Assembly: GCF_039652615.1 (NCBI RefSeq)
Contig: NZ_JBDJAC010000006.1
Coordinates: forward strand, 186,001-250,000
Source: Fulvimarina sp039652615
Lineage (GTDB): Bacteria > Pseudomonadota > Alphaproteobacteria > Rhizobiales > Rhizobiaceae
Direction of reading: 5' to 3'
DNA length: 64,000 nucleotides
Under the pieces are notes generated by a model. It ran no database searches. It saw nothing but the letters and a program-made list of their open reading frames with translations, and was not told the origin of the DNA. Position 1 is the stretch's first letter, and every line of letters begins with the position of its first letter. The position numbers and the translations under genes were made by a program. Below, piece after piece: positions 53,415 through 61,947 of this stretch.

Positions 53415-54500
53415 GTGGCGCGTGGACGCGGAAAAGCAGATGCCAAACAAGGCCGTGCGAACGACCGACCGCCGCGCCGCGATGGTTCGGCGCGCGCGCG
53501 GAGCGAGGGGGAGAAGCCGAAGGCGCGCGCCCAGCCCAAACCCGAAACAGGGGCAGGGTCCGCGCCGCGCGAGCGGATCGATGTCCCGGCGCCGGTCGGC
53601 GAGCGTCCCGCTCTTAAGGCTCCCGTCATCCTCACGGTCGCACCGAACGAGGACTATGCCCTGATCGATTCCGGTGCGGGCGAAAAGCTGGAACGCTACG
53701 GCCCGCTCACCATTCGGCGGCCGGAAAATCAGGCGATCTGGCCACGGCGCGTTTCGAGCGCCGATTGGGACCGCGCCGATGCGATCTTCACCGGCGACAC
53801 GGATGAGGAGGGCACCGGGCGCTGGCGCTTCACGGGCGAGGCGCTTGGCGAGACCTGGCCGCTCGCCTATGACGGGCTGGCGTTTCATGGCCGTTTCACG
53901 AGCTTTCGCCATACCGGCGTCTTTCCCGAACAGGCAGCCCACTGGGCCTTCGTCGACGAGACGGTCCGCGCGTCCAGGCGTCCGGTCAGGCTCCTCAATC
54001 TGTTCGGCTATACGGGGCTCGCCTCGCTGGTCGCGGCACGGGCAGGGGCCGAGGTGACCCATGTGGACGCCTCCAAGAAGGCGATCGGCTGGGCGCGCGA
54101 GAACCAGGCGCTGGCGGAGTTGGACGATGCGCCGATCCGCTGGATCTGCGAGGATGCGGTGCGCTATTGCGAACGAGAGGTGAAACGGGGCAATCGCTAT
54201 GATGGGATCTTGCTCGATCCGCCGAAATTCGGGCGCGGGCCGAAGGGCGAGGTCTGGCAGATTCTCGAAGACCTGCCCTATCTTCTTGGTCTCGTGCGCA
54301 TGCTCCTGTCCGACAAGGCCCTGTTCGCGATCCTGACGGCCTATTCGATCCGCTCGTCTTTCTACTCGATCGCCGAGCTCGCCCGCGAGGAGTTTCGCGG
54401 TATGGGGGGCCGGATCGAAGCCGGTGAACTTCTCATCGCCGAAGAGGGTGCGGATGCGCGCCTTCTTTCGACCTCTCTCTTTGCACGCTGGACAGCCTGA
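53415..54500 (+). CDS. Class I SAM-dependent methyltransferase, RlmI/RlmK-like
   Basis: Predicted cytosolic RNA methyltransferase, 361 residues. A positively charged, disordered N-terminus (about 1-55) is followed by the fold with SAM motifs LLNLFGYTGLASLVAARAG, VTHVDASKKAIGWARENQ and catalytic DPPKFGRGPKGEVW. The 23S rRNA m5C family is closest; the exact target is unknown. A GTG at 53415 is chosen because AAGGTGGTGA sits just upstream; ATG 53379 is possible but lacks a ribosome site. Two nt before the SpoU-type gene, so co-transcribed. Confidence 0.86.
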   Translation: MARGRGKADAKQGRANDRPPRRDGSARARSEGEKPKARAQPKPETGAGSAPRERIDVPAPVGERPALKAPVILTVAPNEDYALIDSGAGEKLERYGPLTIRRPENQAIWPRRVSSADWDRADAIFTGDTDEEGTGRWRFTGEALGETWPLAYDGLAFHGRFTSFRHTGVFPEQAAHWAFVDETVRASRRPVRLLNLFGYTGLASLVAARAGAEVTHVDASKKAIGWARENQALAELDDAPIRWICEDAVRYCEREVKRGNRYDGILLDPPKFGRGPKGEVWQILEDLPYLLGLVRMLLSDKALFAILTAYSIRSSFYSIAELAREEFRGMGGRIEAGELLIAEEGADARLLSTSLFARWTA

Positions 54501-54502
54501 CG

Positions 54503-55357
54503 ATGAACACCGGACATGACGCGCCACGGCGCAGTATCTCCTCTCCCGGCCGGGTGAAGGAGATTTCGAGCACCGCCAATCCGATCGTCAAGGATATCCG
54601 CGCGCTCGTTCAGAAGAAGCACCGGGACGAGACCGGTCTGTTTCTCGCAGAAGGCCTGAAGCTCGTGATCGACGCGCTCGATGCGGGCTGGGAGATCGAG
54701 ACCCTCGTGGTGGCGCGCGCCGCGCAGGACAGCGCGCTTCTGCAGAAGACGGCCTCCCGCACGGTGGCCCTCGGTGCCGACCTGATCGAGGCCAATCACA
54801 AGGTGCTGGAGGCGATCACCCGGCGCGACAATCCGCAGAACGCCGTTGGGGTCTTCAAGAAGAAGACGGTCCCGATCGAGAGCCTCGCGCCGAAGCCCAA
54901 CGAGGTTCTCGTCGCCCTCGACCGCGTACGCGATCCCGGCAATCTCGGCACCGTGCTGCGGACGGCGGACGCAGTCGGCGCAAAGGGCGTCGTTCTCGTC
55001 GGCGAAACCGTCGATCCGTTTTCCCTGGAAGCGGTCCGCGCCACCATGGGCTCGATCTTCGCGGTGCCGGTGTCACGGGTGAGCGAAGCCGCCTTCATCG
55101 ACTGGCGCGCGGGCTGCAAGGCACCCCTGATCGGAACCCACATGAGCGGGGCGACCGATTATCGGGCGCCGGATTACGGCTCGAAGGGCAGCGTTCTCGT
55201 GATGGGAAATGAGCAGGCCGGTCTCACCGATGCCCTTGCGAAGGCCTGCGATACCCTCGTGCGCATTCCGCAGGTTGGACGGGCCGACAGCCTCAATCTC
55301 GCCGTCGCCACGGGTGTCATGCTGTTCGAGGCAAGGCGCGGAAGTCTGGAGTTGTAA
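54503..55357 (+). CDS. SpoU/TrmH-family RNA ribose 2'-O-methyltransferase
   Basis: SPOUT-fold enzyme, 284 residues. An N-terminal substrate-binding domain (about 15-90, with NPIVKDIRALVQKKHRDETGLFLAEG) precedes the knotted SAM domain: motif 1 RDPGNLGTVLRTADA, motif 2 VLVMGNEQAGL, motif 3 RIPQVGRADSLNLAVA. Like RlmB/TsnR-type enzymes it modifies rRNA or tRNA; target not assigned. Start ATG 54503 sits 2 nt after the upstream stop. It ends by overlapping lspA. Confidence 0.9.
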   Translation: MNTGHDAPRRSISSPGRVKEISSTANPIVKDIRALVQKKHRDETGLFLAEGLKLVIDALDAGWEIETLVVARAAQDSALLQKTASRTVALGADLIEANHKVLEAITRRDNPQNAVGVFKKKTVPIESLAPKPNEVLVALDRVRDPGNLGTVLRTADAVGAKGVVLVGETVDPFSLEAVRATMGSIFAVPVSRVSEAAFIDWRAGCKAPLIGTHMSGATDYRAPDYGSKGSVLVMGNEQAGLTDALAKACDTLVRIPQVGRADSLNLAVATGVMLFEARRGSLEL

Positions 55358-55863
55358 TGCGCTCGCGTAATCTCTTTTGGGTCAATGTGTCCCTCGTGGT
55401 CCTTGCCGTGGTTCTCGATCAGGCGGTGAAGGCGATCGTCGTCGCCACGATGCCGCTCGGCTACGAAATCCCGATCCTGCCGTTCCTGTCGCTGCTCCAT
55501 GCCCGCAATACCGGGATCGCATTCTCGATGTTCGCCGGCACCGGCCCGCTGGGCCTTGCCCTTCTGGCCGGGGTGGTCCTCGTCGGTGTTCTCTATCTCT
55601 GGATCAAGACACCGGCCGATCGGAAGCTGACCCACTTCGCCCTGGCCATGGTCGTGGGCGGCGCGATCGGCAACCTCATCGATCGGCTGTTTCTCGGCTA
55701 TGTCGTCGATTATGTATTCTTCCACACACCGCTCTTCGAATTCGCCGTGTTCAATCTCGCGGACAGCTTCATCAGTGTCGGCGCGATCGTGATCGTCCTC
55801 GACGAACTCGTGCTGGCACCCCTCAAGGAGCGCCGGATGAAGCGCGAGCGCGCATCTGATTGA
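55357..55863 (+). CDS. lspA: Lipoprotein signal peptidase (signal peptidase II)
   Basis: Inner-membrane aspartic protease that cleaves prolipoproteins. 168 residues, four helices. Catalytic aspartates lie in LIDRLFLGYVVDYV (about residue 117) and FNLADSFI (about residue 137), with RNTGIAFSM as the family hallmark. The ATG overlaps the preceding stop (TAATG). The chain continues past the last helix with a short basic tail. Confidence 0.94.
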   Translation: MRSRNLFWVNVSLVVLAVVLDQAVKAIVVATMPLGYEIPILPFLSLLHARNTGIAFSMFAGTGPLGLALLAGVVLVGVLYLWIKTPADRKLTHFALAMVVGGAIGNLIDRLFLGYVVDYVFFHTPLFEFAVFNLADSFISVGAIVIVLDELVLAPLKERRMKRERASD

Positions 55864-55930
55864 CTTCCGCGAGGGATGCCCTTCCTCCACCATGACGACG
55901 GAAACGGTTTCATAAAAAGGGAGGCAAGTC

Positions 55931-56920
55931 ATGGCCGATACGTTTCGGGCAGTGCTGATCAGCCGCGACGAGGACAAGAACCAGTCGGTCGAGATGACCG
56001 AACTCGGCTTCGACGACCTGATGGAAGGCGATGTCGATATCCGGGTCGAAGCCTCCACGATCAATTACAAGGACGGCCTCGCAATCACCGGCAAGTCGCC
56101 GATCGTGCGCCGGTGGCCGATGATCCCCGGTATCGATCTCGCGGGCGAGGTCATCGAATCCCGGAATGCGGACTGGAAGCCGGGCGACAAGGTCGTTCTC
56201 AACGGCTGGGGCCTTTCCGAGACCCATTTCGGCGGTTATTCCGAGCGCGCCCGGGTGAAGGGCGAATGGCTGGTCAGGCTGCCCGAGGCCTTCTCGGTGA
56301 AGGATGCCATGGCGATCGGAACGGCTGGCTACACGGCCATGCTTTCGGTTCTGGCCCTCGAGGATTCCGGTGTGAAGCCCGAAGATGGACCGGTCATCGT
56401 GTCCGGTGCCACAGGCGGGGTCGGGTCGGTCGCCATTTCCGTCCTTTCCAAGCTTGGCTGGGACGTGATCGCCGTCACGGGGCGGTCGTCTGAGTCCCAG
56501 TATCTGAAAGAACTCGGAGCCTCCGAGATCATGGATCGCTCCGAGCTTTCGGAAAAAGGCAAGCCGCTCGAAAAGGAACGGTGGGCGGCCGGCGTCGACT
56601 GCGTGGGTTCGCACACCCTCGTCAACATGCTGGCCGGCACGAAGCGCGGCGGCAGCGTCACGGCCTGTGGTCTTGCCCAGGGGTTCGATCTGCCGGCGAC
56701 CGTGATGCCGTTCATCCTCAGGGGCATCTCGCTGCACGGCATCGATTCGGTGATGGCTCCGAAGGCACGCCGCGAAGAGGCCTGGCAGCGCCTGGCGAGC
56801 GATCTCGACAAGGCCAAGCTGAAGGAAATCTCGTCCGAAGTGTCGTTCGATGAGGTCATCGACACCGCCAAATCGCTGATCGACGGCAAGGTGCGCGGCC
56901 GCGTGATCGTCAATATCTGA
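55931..56920 (+). CDS. acuI: Acryloyl-CoA reductase-like medium-chain dehydrogenase (YhdH/AcuI)
   Basis: Zinc-free NADPH-dependent MDR enzyme, 329 residues. STINYKDGLAITGKSPIVR and PGIDLAGEVIES near the N-terminus, and SGATGGVGSVAISVLSKLGW in the cofactor site, match the YhdH/AcuI subgroup, which reduces acryloyl-CoA to propionyl-CoA. Whether DMSP breakdown occurs cannot be judged; no dmd or acu partner is present. GGGAGG 6 nt before the ATG. Confidence 0.85.
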   Translation: MADTFRAVLISRDEDKNQSVEMTELGFDDLMEGDVDIRVEASTINYKDGLAITGKSPIVRRWPMIPGIDLAGEVIESRNADWKPGDKVVLNGWGLSETHFGGYSERARVKGEWLVRLPEAFSVKDAMAIGTAGYTAMLSVLALEDSGVKPEDGPVIVSGATGGVGSVAISVLSKLGWDVIAVTGRSSESQYLKELGASEIMDRSELSEKGKPLEKERWAAGVDCVGSHTLVNMLAGTKRGGSVTACGLAQGFDLPATVMPFILRGISLHGIDSVMAPKARREEAWQRLASDLDKAKLKEISSEVSFDEVIDTAKSLIDGKVRGRVIVNI

Positions 56921-56951
56921 TCGGTTTCCCTGAAGTTTCGGATCTTTGTTG

Positions 56952-56977
56952 CGGCGCCTCCTACGAAGAAGGTGCCG
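56952..56977 (+). terminator. Hairpin after the AcuI-like gene
   Basis: CGGCGCCT / AGGTGCCG (one wobble), 10-nt loop, 32 nt after the stop, without T tract. Possible weak terminator before olsB. Confidence 0.35.
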
Positions 56978-57162
56978 CCACAGTGTTGCTGCGCCATTGA
57001 AATCCGGGCCTGACATTGCCACTGTGCATCGACACTCGGGAACGCGTGGGAGTGTTGTTCGTTTTTCTTGACGACGAAGCTTTCACGAGTGCCCGTCACG
57101 GGAATGTCGCCGAAACAGGCTAAGCGGGCCGCGTTTGTATCTTTGGGTTGGAATTGATCAAG

Positions 57163-58101
57163 ATGTCTGCAATCGCTGAGACCGCGCGGACCACGCCGCT
57201 GACAAGAAGCGGCAGCGAGCCCTCCACCTTTCCCGGCGCCGGCTTTTTCACGCGCGGAATGCCTGCAAAGATCAAGCATCTGGCGACCCGCTTCGATCAG
57301 GAGACGCCGGTGCTCGGCTGTATCGGTTCGCTGGAGGTCCGCCTCGCACGTTCGCCGGCGGAAGTGAAGGCTGCCCAACAGCTACGCTATCATGTGTTCT
57401 ACGAGGAGATGAGCGCGAAGCCCTCGCGGGTCCAGCAGTTGACCCGGCGCGACAAGGACGGCTTCGACCGTTACTGCGACCACCTCCTCGTTATCGATCG
57501 CGATCGCACCGGGCCCATCAGCGAGCGCATCGTCGGTACTTATCGCCTGATGCGCGAGAGCGGCGCTCGGCTCGCAGGCGGCTTCTACACGGCAAGCGAA
57601 TTCGACATCGCGCCGATGCTCGCCCGTCATTCCGGGCGCAAGTTTCTTGAGCTTGGCCGATCCTGCGTTCTCAAGAACTATCGCGGCAAGCGCACCGTCG
57701 AGCTGTTGTGGCAGGGCATCTGGGCCTATGTCATCGCCCACGATATCGACGTTCTGTTCGGCTGCGCCTCCATCGAAGGCACCGATCCGGAAAAAATCGC
57801 CAATTCGCTCTCCTTCCTTCGCGAGGCAGCTCCCGCGCCGGCTGAATGGCACGTGCGTGCGCTTCAGCATCGCGGAACCTTCGCGAGCGAGGAAGTTGTC
57901 GCTGTCGATCCAAAACGGGCTCTTGCCGGGCTTCCGCCCCTGTTGAAGGGCTATCTTCGGCTCGGCGGCTGTATCGGCGAGGGAGCGGTCGTCGACGAAC
58001 AGTTTGGCACGACCGATGTGCTGATTGTCCTGCCGCGCGAGCGCATCAATCCGCGCTACGTCAACTATTACGGCACGGATGCAGGCCGTTTCGCGGCCTG
58101 A
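57163..58101 (+). CDS. olsB: L-ornithine N-alpha-acyltransferase (ornithine lipid synthesis)
   Basis: Transfers a 3-hydroxyacyl group from ACP to ornithine, the first step of ornithine-lipid synthesis. 312 residues, GNAT-like hemolysin-type fold. Family markers: EVRLARSPAEVKAAQQLRYHVFYEE, then VGTYRLM, YTASEFD, LELGRSCVLKNYRGKRT and FGCASIEGTDPEKI. OlsA, the second enzyme, is not in the window. ATG 57163 is preferred; a TTG five codons upstream is possible. Ornithine lipids replace phospholipids in phosphate-starved rhizobia. Confidence 0.9.
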   Translation: MSAIAETARTTPLTRSGSEPSTFPGAGFFTRGMPAKIKHLATRFDQETPVLGCIGSLEVRLARSPAEVKAAQQLRYHVFYEEMSAKPSRVQQLTRRDKDGFDRYCDHLLVIDRDRTGPISERIVGTYRLMRESGARLAGGFYTASEFDIAPMLARHSGRKFLELGRSCVLKNYRGKRTVELLWQGIWAYVIAHDIDVLFGCASIEGTDPEKIANSLSFLREAAPAPAEWHVRALQHRGTFASEEVVAVDPKRALAGLPPLLKGYLRLGGCIGEGAVVDEQFGTTDVLIVLPRERINPRYVNYYGTDAGRFAA

Positions 58102-58135
58102 CCAAAATCCTTATCGGGTTCAGATCGATTCGGGG

Positions 58136-58452
58136 TTATTCGCCATAAAAGCAGCGATAGGCGACATAGGCATCACGAATGCCGCGCGATCGATACTGGC
58201 TTTGCCACCGATTGGCATCGCCGCGCGATCCTGGGCCGATCGCAACGACCCAAAGCCCTTTGCCGCATTCGGGCTGTCCGACGAGTCGAGCCCCCAGGCA
58301 GAGCCGCCGATCCGGCTCGCACGGTTGTCGGCGGCGCTGAAACTCGAAAACGCGCCCGCGAAGGCGAAGTAGCCGCAGCTGTCCGCCGCTTGGGAAGAGG
58401 TGGCGAAGAACGCGGTACTGACCAGAGCTGCAGCGACGATCCAGTGTTTCAT
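58136..58452 (-). pseudogene. Frameshifted SPOR-like secreted protein gene
   Basis: Starts at ATG 58452 (GGCAGGA adjacent) with a signal peptide ending SQA and a domain start SCGYFAFAGAFSSFSAADNRAS, the first half of a SPOR-like fold. After SDSPNAAKG the frame drifts into unrelated sequence. One base earlier (minus 1 frame) the DNA encodes LWVVAIGPGSRGDANRW, then SRGIRDAYVAYRCFYGE and a stop at 58136, the missing second half with the partner cysteine. A single missing G in the GGG run at 58256-58258 explains it. Either a real frameshift or a sequencing error; the unshifted open frame ends at 58120. Confidence 0.7.
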
Positions 58453-58684
58453 TCCTGCCCCTTTATCTGACACCGTCCCCGCGCAAAAAGAATGCCTCTG
58501 TGACCGGCCTATGACAAGCCGCAAGGTACGCTTGGCTCTCGCAAGGGATGCAATTGGCCTTCGCGCATTTGAATAATTTTTCATGTCGACGCCTAAATAT
58601 TAGACATCGTCTTATGATGCCAATCTGTGGATCATGTGCCTGAAAGTTTGGCAATAGCGTTGCACTGCAGCGCGAAACGCGCTG

Positions 58685-58700
58685 TGGCACGCCGCTTGCT
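58685..58700 (+). promoter_or_regulatory. Sigma-54 promoter of urtABCD
   Basis: TGGCAC-N5-TTGCT, an exact match to the -24/-12 consensus, 56 nt before the urtA ATG. A perfect dyad CAGCGCG-AAA-CGCGCTG sits immediately upstream and overlaps its edge. The rest of the 303-nt gap 58453-58755 has no gene; NtrC sites were looked for, but only weak palindromes (TGCC-N9-GGCA) were seen. Confidence 0.85.
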
Positions 58701-58755
58701 TTCAGTCCTGCAACCCCGCCGCGACGAGCGGGAGGTCAAGCAGGAGAGAGCACAC

Positions 58756-60129
58756 ATGAATTCACCGAAGAATTGGCTGAAGCGTCTGGGAGCGGCTGCT
58801 CTCCTCGGCTCCGCCATGGTCACCGGCGCCTTTGCGCAGGATTCGGCTGCCGACGCGCCGAGCGGCGAGCCGATCAAGGTCGGCGTCCTGCATTCCCTTT
58901 CGGGAACGATGGCGATCTCGGAGACGACGTTGAAAGACGTCATGCTGATGCTGATCGAGGATCAGAATGCCAAGGGCGGCCTGCTCGGCCGGCCGCTCGA
59001 AGCCGTGGTCGTCGACCCGGCCTCCGATTGGCCGCTGTTTGCCGAGCAGATGCGCCAGCTGGTCTCCCAGGACGGCGCCGATGTCGTCTTCTGCTGCTGG
59101 ACCTCCGTGTCGCGAAAGTCGATCCTGCCGGTTGCCGAAGAGCTGAACACCGTCGTCTTCTATCCGGTGCAGTTCGAGGGTGAGGAATCCTCGCGCAACA
59201 TCTTCTACACGGGCGCAGCGCCGAACACCCAGGCGATCCCCGCTGTCGACTATCTGATGGAGGAAGGTGTCGAGCGCTGGGTGCTGGAAGGCACCGATTA
59301 CGTTTATCCGCGCACGACCAACAAGATCCTCGAGCAGTATCTCAAGGACAAGGGCGTCGCCGAGGAAGACATCCTCGTGAACTATACCCCCTTCGGCTTC
59401 TCCGACTGGCAGACGGAAGTCTCGCGCATCAACGAATTCGGCTCAGCCGGCAAGAAGGCCGCCGTCGTCTCCACCGTCAACGGCGATGCCAATGTGCCGT
59501 TCTACAAGGAGCTCGCCAATCAGGGCATCGAAGCGACCGATATCCCTGTCGTCGCCTTCTCGGTGGGTGAGGAAGAGCTCGCCGGCATCGACACCGCACC
59601 GCTGGTCGGCCATCTTGCCGCCTGGAACTACTTCATGAGCGTCGATACGCCGGAAAACGAAGAGTTCATCGCCAAGTGGCACGATTTCATCGGTAACGAG
59701 GACCGCGTCACCAACGATCCGATGGAAGCCCATTACATCGGCTTCAACATGTGGGTGAAGGCTGTCGAAGCTGCCGGCACCACCGACGCCGACGCCGTGA
59801 TCGCAGCCCTTCCGGGCATCGAGCAGGCGAACCTTTCCGGCGGCACCTCGGTGATGGGCAAGAATCACTACATCTCCAAGCCCGTCCTGATCGGCGAGAT
59901 CAACGACGAGGGCCAGTTCGACATCGTCTCGGAAACCGATGGCGTGGTCGAGGGCGATGCCTGGTCCGACTTCCTGCCGGATTCCAAGATGCTGATTGCC
60001 GATTGGACCGATCCGATCAATTGCGGCAACTACAACACCGAGACCAAGAGCTGCGGTGGCGCAGGCGCAGAAGAGGCAGCTTCCTCGGAAGACGCAGCGA
60101 CTGAAACCGAAGGCACGTCGGCAAACTGA
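58756..60129 (+). CDS. urtA: Urea ABC transporter, periplasmic binding protein
   Basis: Periplasmic urea receptor, 457 residues. A signal peptide ends AFA (about residue 27). The type I SBP fold starts IKVGVLHSLSGTMAISETTLKD, typical of UrtA/FmdD proteins, with VVFCCWTSVSRKSILPVAEEL and YYISK-like late motifs. The C-terminal 30 residues are an E/A/S-rich tail absent from the core family. AGGAG before the ATG. A sigma-54 promoter precedes it and a hairpin follows, before urtB. Confidence 0.93.
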   Translation: MNSPKNWLKRLGAAALLGSAMVTGAFAQDSAADAPSGEPIKVGVLHSLSGTMAISETTLKDVMLMLIEDQNAKGGLLGRPLEAVVVDPASDWPLFAEQMRQLVSQDGADVVFCCWTSVSRKSILPVAEELNTVVFYPVQFEGEESSRNIFYTGAAPNTQAIPAVDYLMEEGVERWVLEGTDYVYPRTTNKILEQYLKDKGVAEEDILVNYTPFGFSDWQTEVSRINEFGSAGKKAAVVSTVNGDANVPFYKELANQGIEATDIPVVAFSVGEEELAGIDTAPLVGHLAAWNYFMSVDTPENEEFIAKWHDFIGNEDRVTNDPMEAHYIGFNMWVKAVEAAGTTDADAVIAALPGIEQANLSGGTSVMGKNHYISKPVLIGEINDEGQFDIVSETDGVVEGDAWSDFLPDSKMLIADWTDPINCGNYNTETKSCGGAGAEEAASSEDAATETEGTSAN

Positions 60130-60188
60130 TCTTTTGCGATCACCATCATAAAGCGCGTCGTCTTTCCTCCCGAGACTGACGCGTATCC

Positions 60189-60223
60189 GGGCGGCCATCC
60201 GGGCACCTTATGGGTGGCCGCCC
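60189..60223 (+). terminator. Hairpin between urtA and urtB
   Basis: Perfect 9-bp stem GGGCGGCCA / TGGCCGCCC with a 17-nt loop, about 60 nt after the urtA stop. No T tract; an mRNA-stabilising or attenuating structure like those after aapJ and pstS. Confidence 0.5.
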
Positions 60224-60258
60224 ACTTCGATGAATTCAACCACTTGGCTCGTTGCTTC

Positions 60259-61947
60259 ATGATCACCTCGATCCGCCGGCTCGCCGCGTTCGTACTTTTT
60301 GCGGGCCTGTTCGCCATGTCGGCAAATCTTGCCGGCGCTCAGGATGCCGCAACCCCTGAAGAGACGGCTTCCCCCGCAAGCGCCGTGGAGAGCGCCGAGG
60401 ATCCCGCCGCCATCATTCAGGAATTCGGCGGCAAGCAGAGCTACGACGACACCGAAGCGGTCATCGCGCGCCTCGCGGCCACCGGAGACCCTGCCGTCGC
60501 GCGGGCCTTGCGGGCCTTGCGCGAAGGCGATCTTTACTGGCGCAAAAGCGACGATGCCGTCTTCATCGCGATGCGCGATGGCGATGGCGATGGCTACGCC
60601 CTGACCGATCCCTATACCGGCGTGGATGCCGGCACCGTCCCGCGCGGCGAGATGACGAAGGTCCGCGTCAAGAATTCGATCCGCAATGCGGTCACCGGCG
60701 CGCTCGGATCGCTGACGCTGCGCTCGGACAATCCCGCCCAGCGCATGCGCGCGGCCAACACCCTTTTTTCCGAAGCCAATCCGGACATGATCGAGCCGCT
60801 CGAAGCCGCGATCGAGGCCGAAGAAGACTCATCCATCCGCGCCGCGATGGAACAGGCGCGTGCGGCGGCGGTCCTTCAGTCGGACCGGCCCGACACCGAG
60901 AAGGCGGAGGTCACGAGCATCCTTGCCCAGCGCGGCGACAGGCAGGCGCAGACCTATCTTAGCGGGTTCGCCGCCTCCACGGACGAGGAGGCTGCAAGGA
61001 TTGCCGCCAATTCGGCCGTTGCCCAGATCCAGTCCAACATCAATTTCTGGAATCAGGCGCAGAACGTCTGGTACGGGCTTTCGCTCGGCTCGGTTCTGCT
61101 GCTCGCCGCAATCGGCCTCGCTATCACCTTCGGCGTCATGGGTGTCATCAACATGGCCCATGGCGAGATGGTGATGCTCGGCGCCTACACCACCTTCGTG
61201 GTTCAGGAGGTGATCCGCACCCACGCGCCGGAACTCTTCGCCTGGTCGCTGGCGATCGCCCTGCCGCTCGCCTTTCTCGTTTCCGGCCTTGTCGGTCTCA
61301 TCATGGAGCGAGGGCTGATCCGTTTCCTCTATGGCCGGCCGCTCGAAACCCTGCTTGCCACCTTCGGCGTGTCGCTGATCCTGCAGCAGCTTGTGCGGAC
61401 CATCTTCGGCCCCACCAATCGCGAGGTCGGCAATCCCGACTGGATGTCCGGCGCGTTCGATGTGGGGCTGATGGCCGTCACCTGGAACAGGCTCTGGATC
61501 ATTGTCTTTGCCCTCGTCGTCTTCGCCGGGCTGCTTCTTATCCTCAACAAAACGCCGCTCGGGCTGCAGATGCGGGCGGTCACCCAGAACCGGCCCATGG
61601 CCTCCGCCATGGGGATCCGTACGCCCTGGGTCGATGCAATGACCTTCGCGCTCGGCTCCGGCATTGCGGGAATTGCGGGCGTTGCGCTCAGCCAGATCGA
61701 CAACGTCTCGCCCAATCTCGGCCAGGGCTACATCATCGACTCGTTCATGGTCGTCGTCTTCGGCGGGGTCGGCAATCTGTGGGGCACGCTTGTCGGCGCG
61801 ATGAGCCTCGGCATCCTTAACAAGTTCCTTGAGCCTTATGCGGGCGCGGTGCTCGGCAAGATCGTCGTTCTCGTCCTCATCATCCTCTTCATCCAGAAAC
61901 GCCCTCGCGGCCTGTTTGCGCAAAAGGGACGCTTCGTGGACGCATGA
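60259..61947 (+). CDS. urtB: Urea ABC transporter permease UrtB
   Basis: Branched-chain-type permease for urea, 562 residues. The first third (residues about 28-270) is periplasmic: a signal-like helix (about 6-28), then helical Ala/Asp/Glu-rich repeats resembling HEAT-like segments; this region is normal for UrtB. The permease core starts near residue 275 (VWYGLSLGSVLLLAAIGLAITFGVMGVINMAHGE) and ends with FGGVGNLWGTLVGAMSLG. Start ATG 60259 lacks a strong ribosome site; a GTG at 60214 is possible. Confidence 0.92.
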   Translation: MITSIRRLAAFVLFAGLFAMSANLAGAQDAATPEETASPASAVESAEDPAAIIQEFGGKQSYDDTEAVIARLAATGDPAVARALRALREGDLYWRKSDDAVFIAMRDGDGDGYALTDPYTGVDAGTVPRGEMTKVRVKNSIRNAVTGALGSLTLRSDNPAQRMRAANTLFSEANPDMIEPLEAAIEAEEDSSIRAAMEQARAAAVLQSDRPDTEKAEVTSILAQRGDRQAQTYLSGFAASTDEEAARIAANSAVAQIQSNINFWNQAQNVWYGLSLGSVLLLAAIGLAITFGVMGVINMAHGEMVMLGAYTTFVVQEVIRTHAPELFAWSLAIALPLAFLVSGLVGLIMERGLIRFLYGRPLETLLATFGVSLILQQLVRTIFGPTNREVGNPDWMSGAFDVGLMAVTWNRLWIIVFALVVFAGLLLILNKTPLGLQMRAVTQNRPMASAMGIRTPWVDAMTFALGSGIAGIAGVALSQIDNVSPNLGQGYIIDSFMVVVFGGVGNLWGTLVGAMSLGILNKFLEPYAGAVLGKIVVLVLIILFIQKRPRGLFAQKGRFVDA

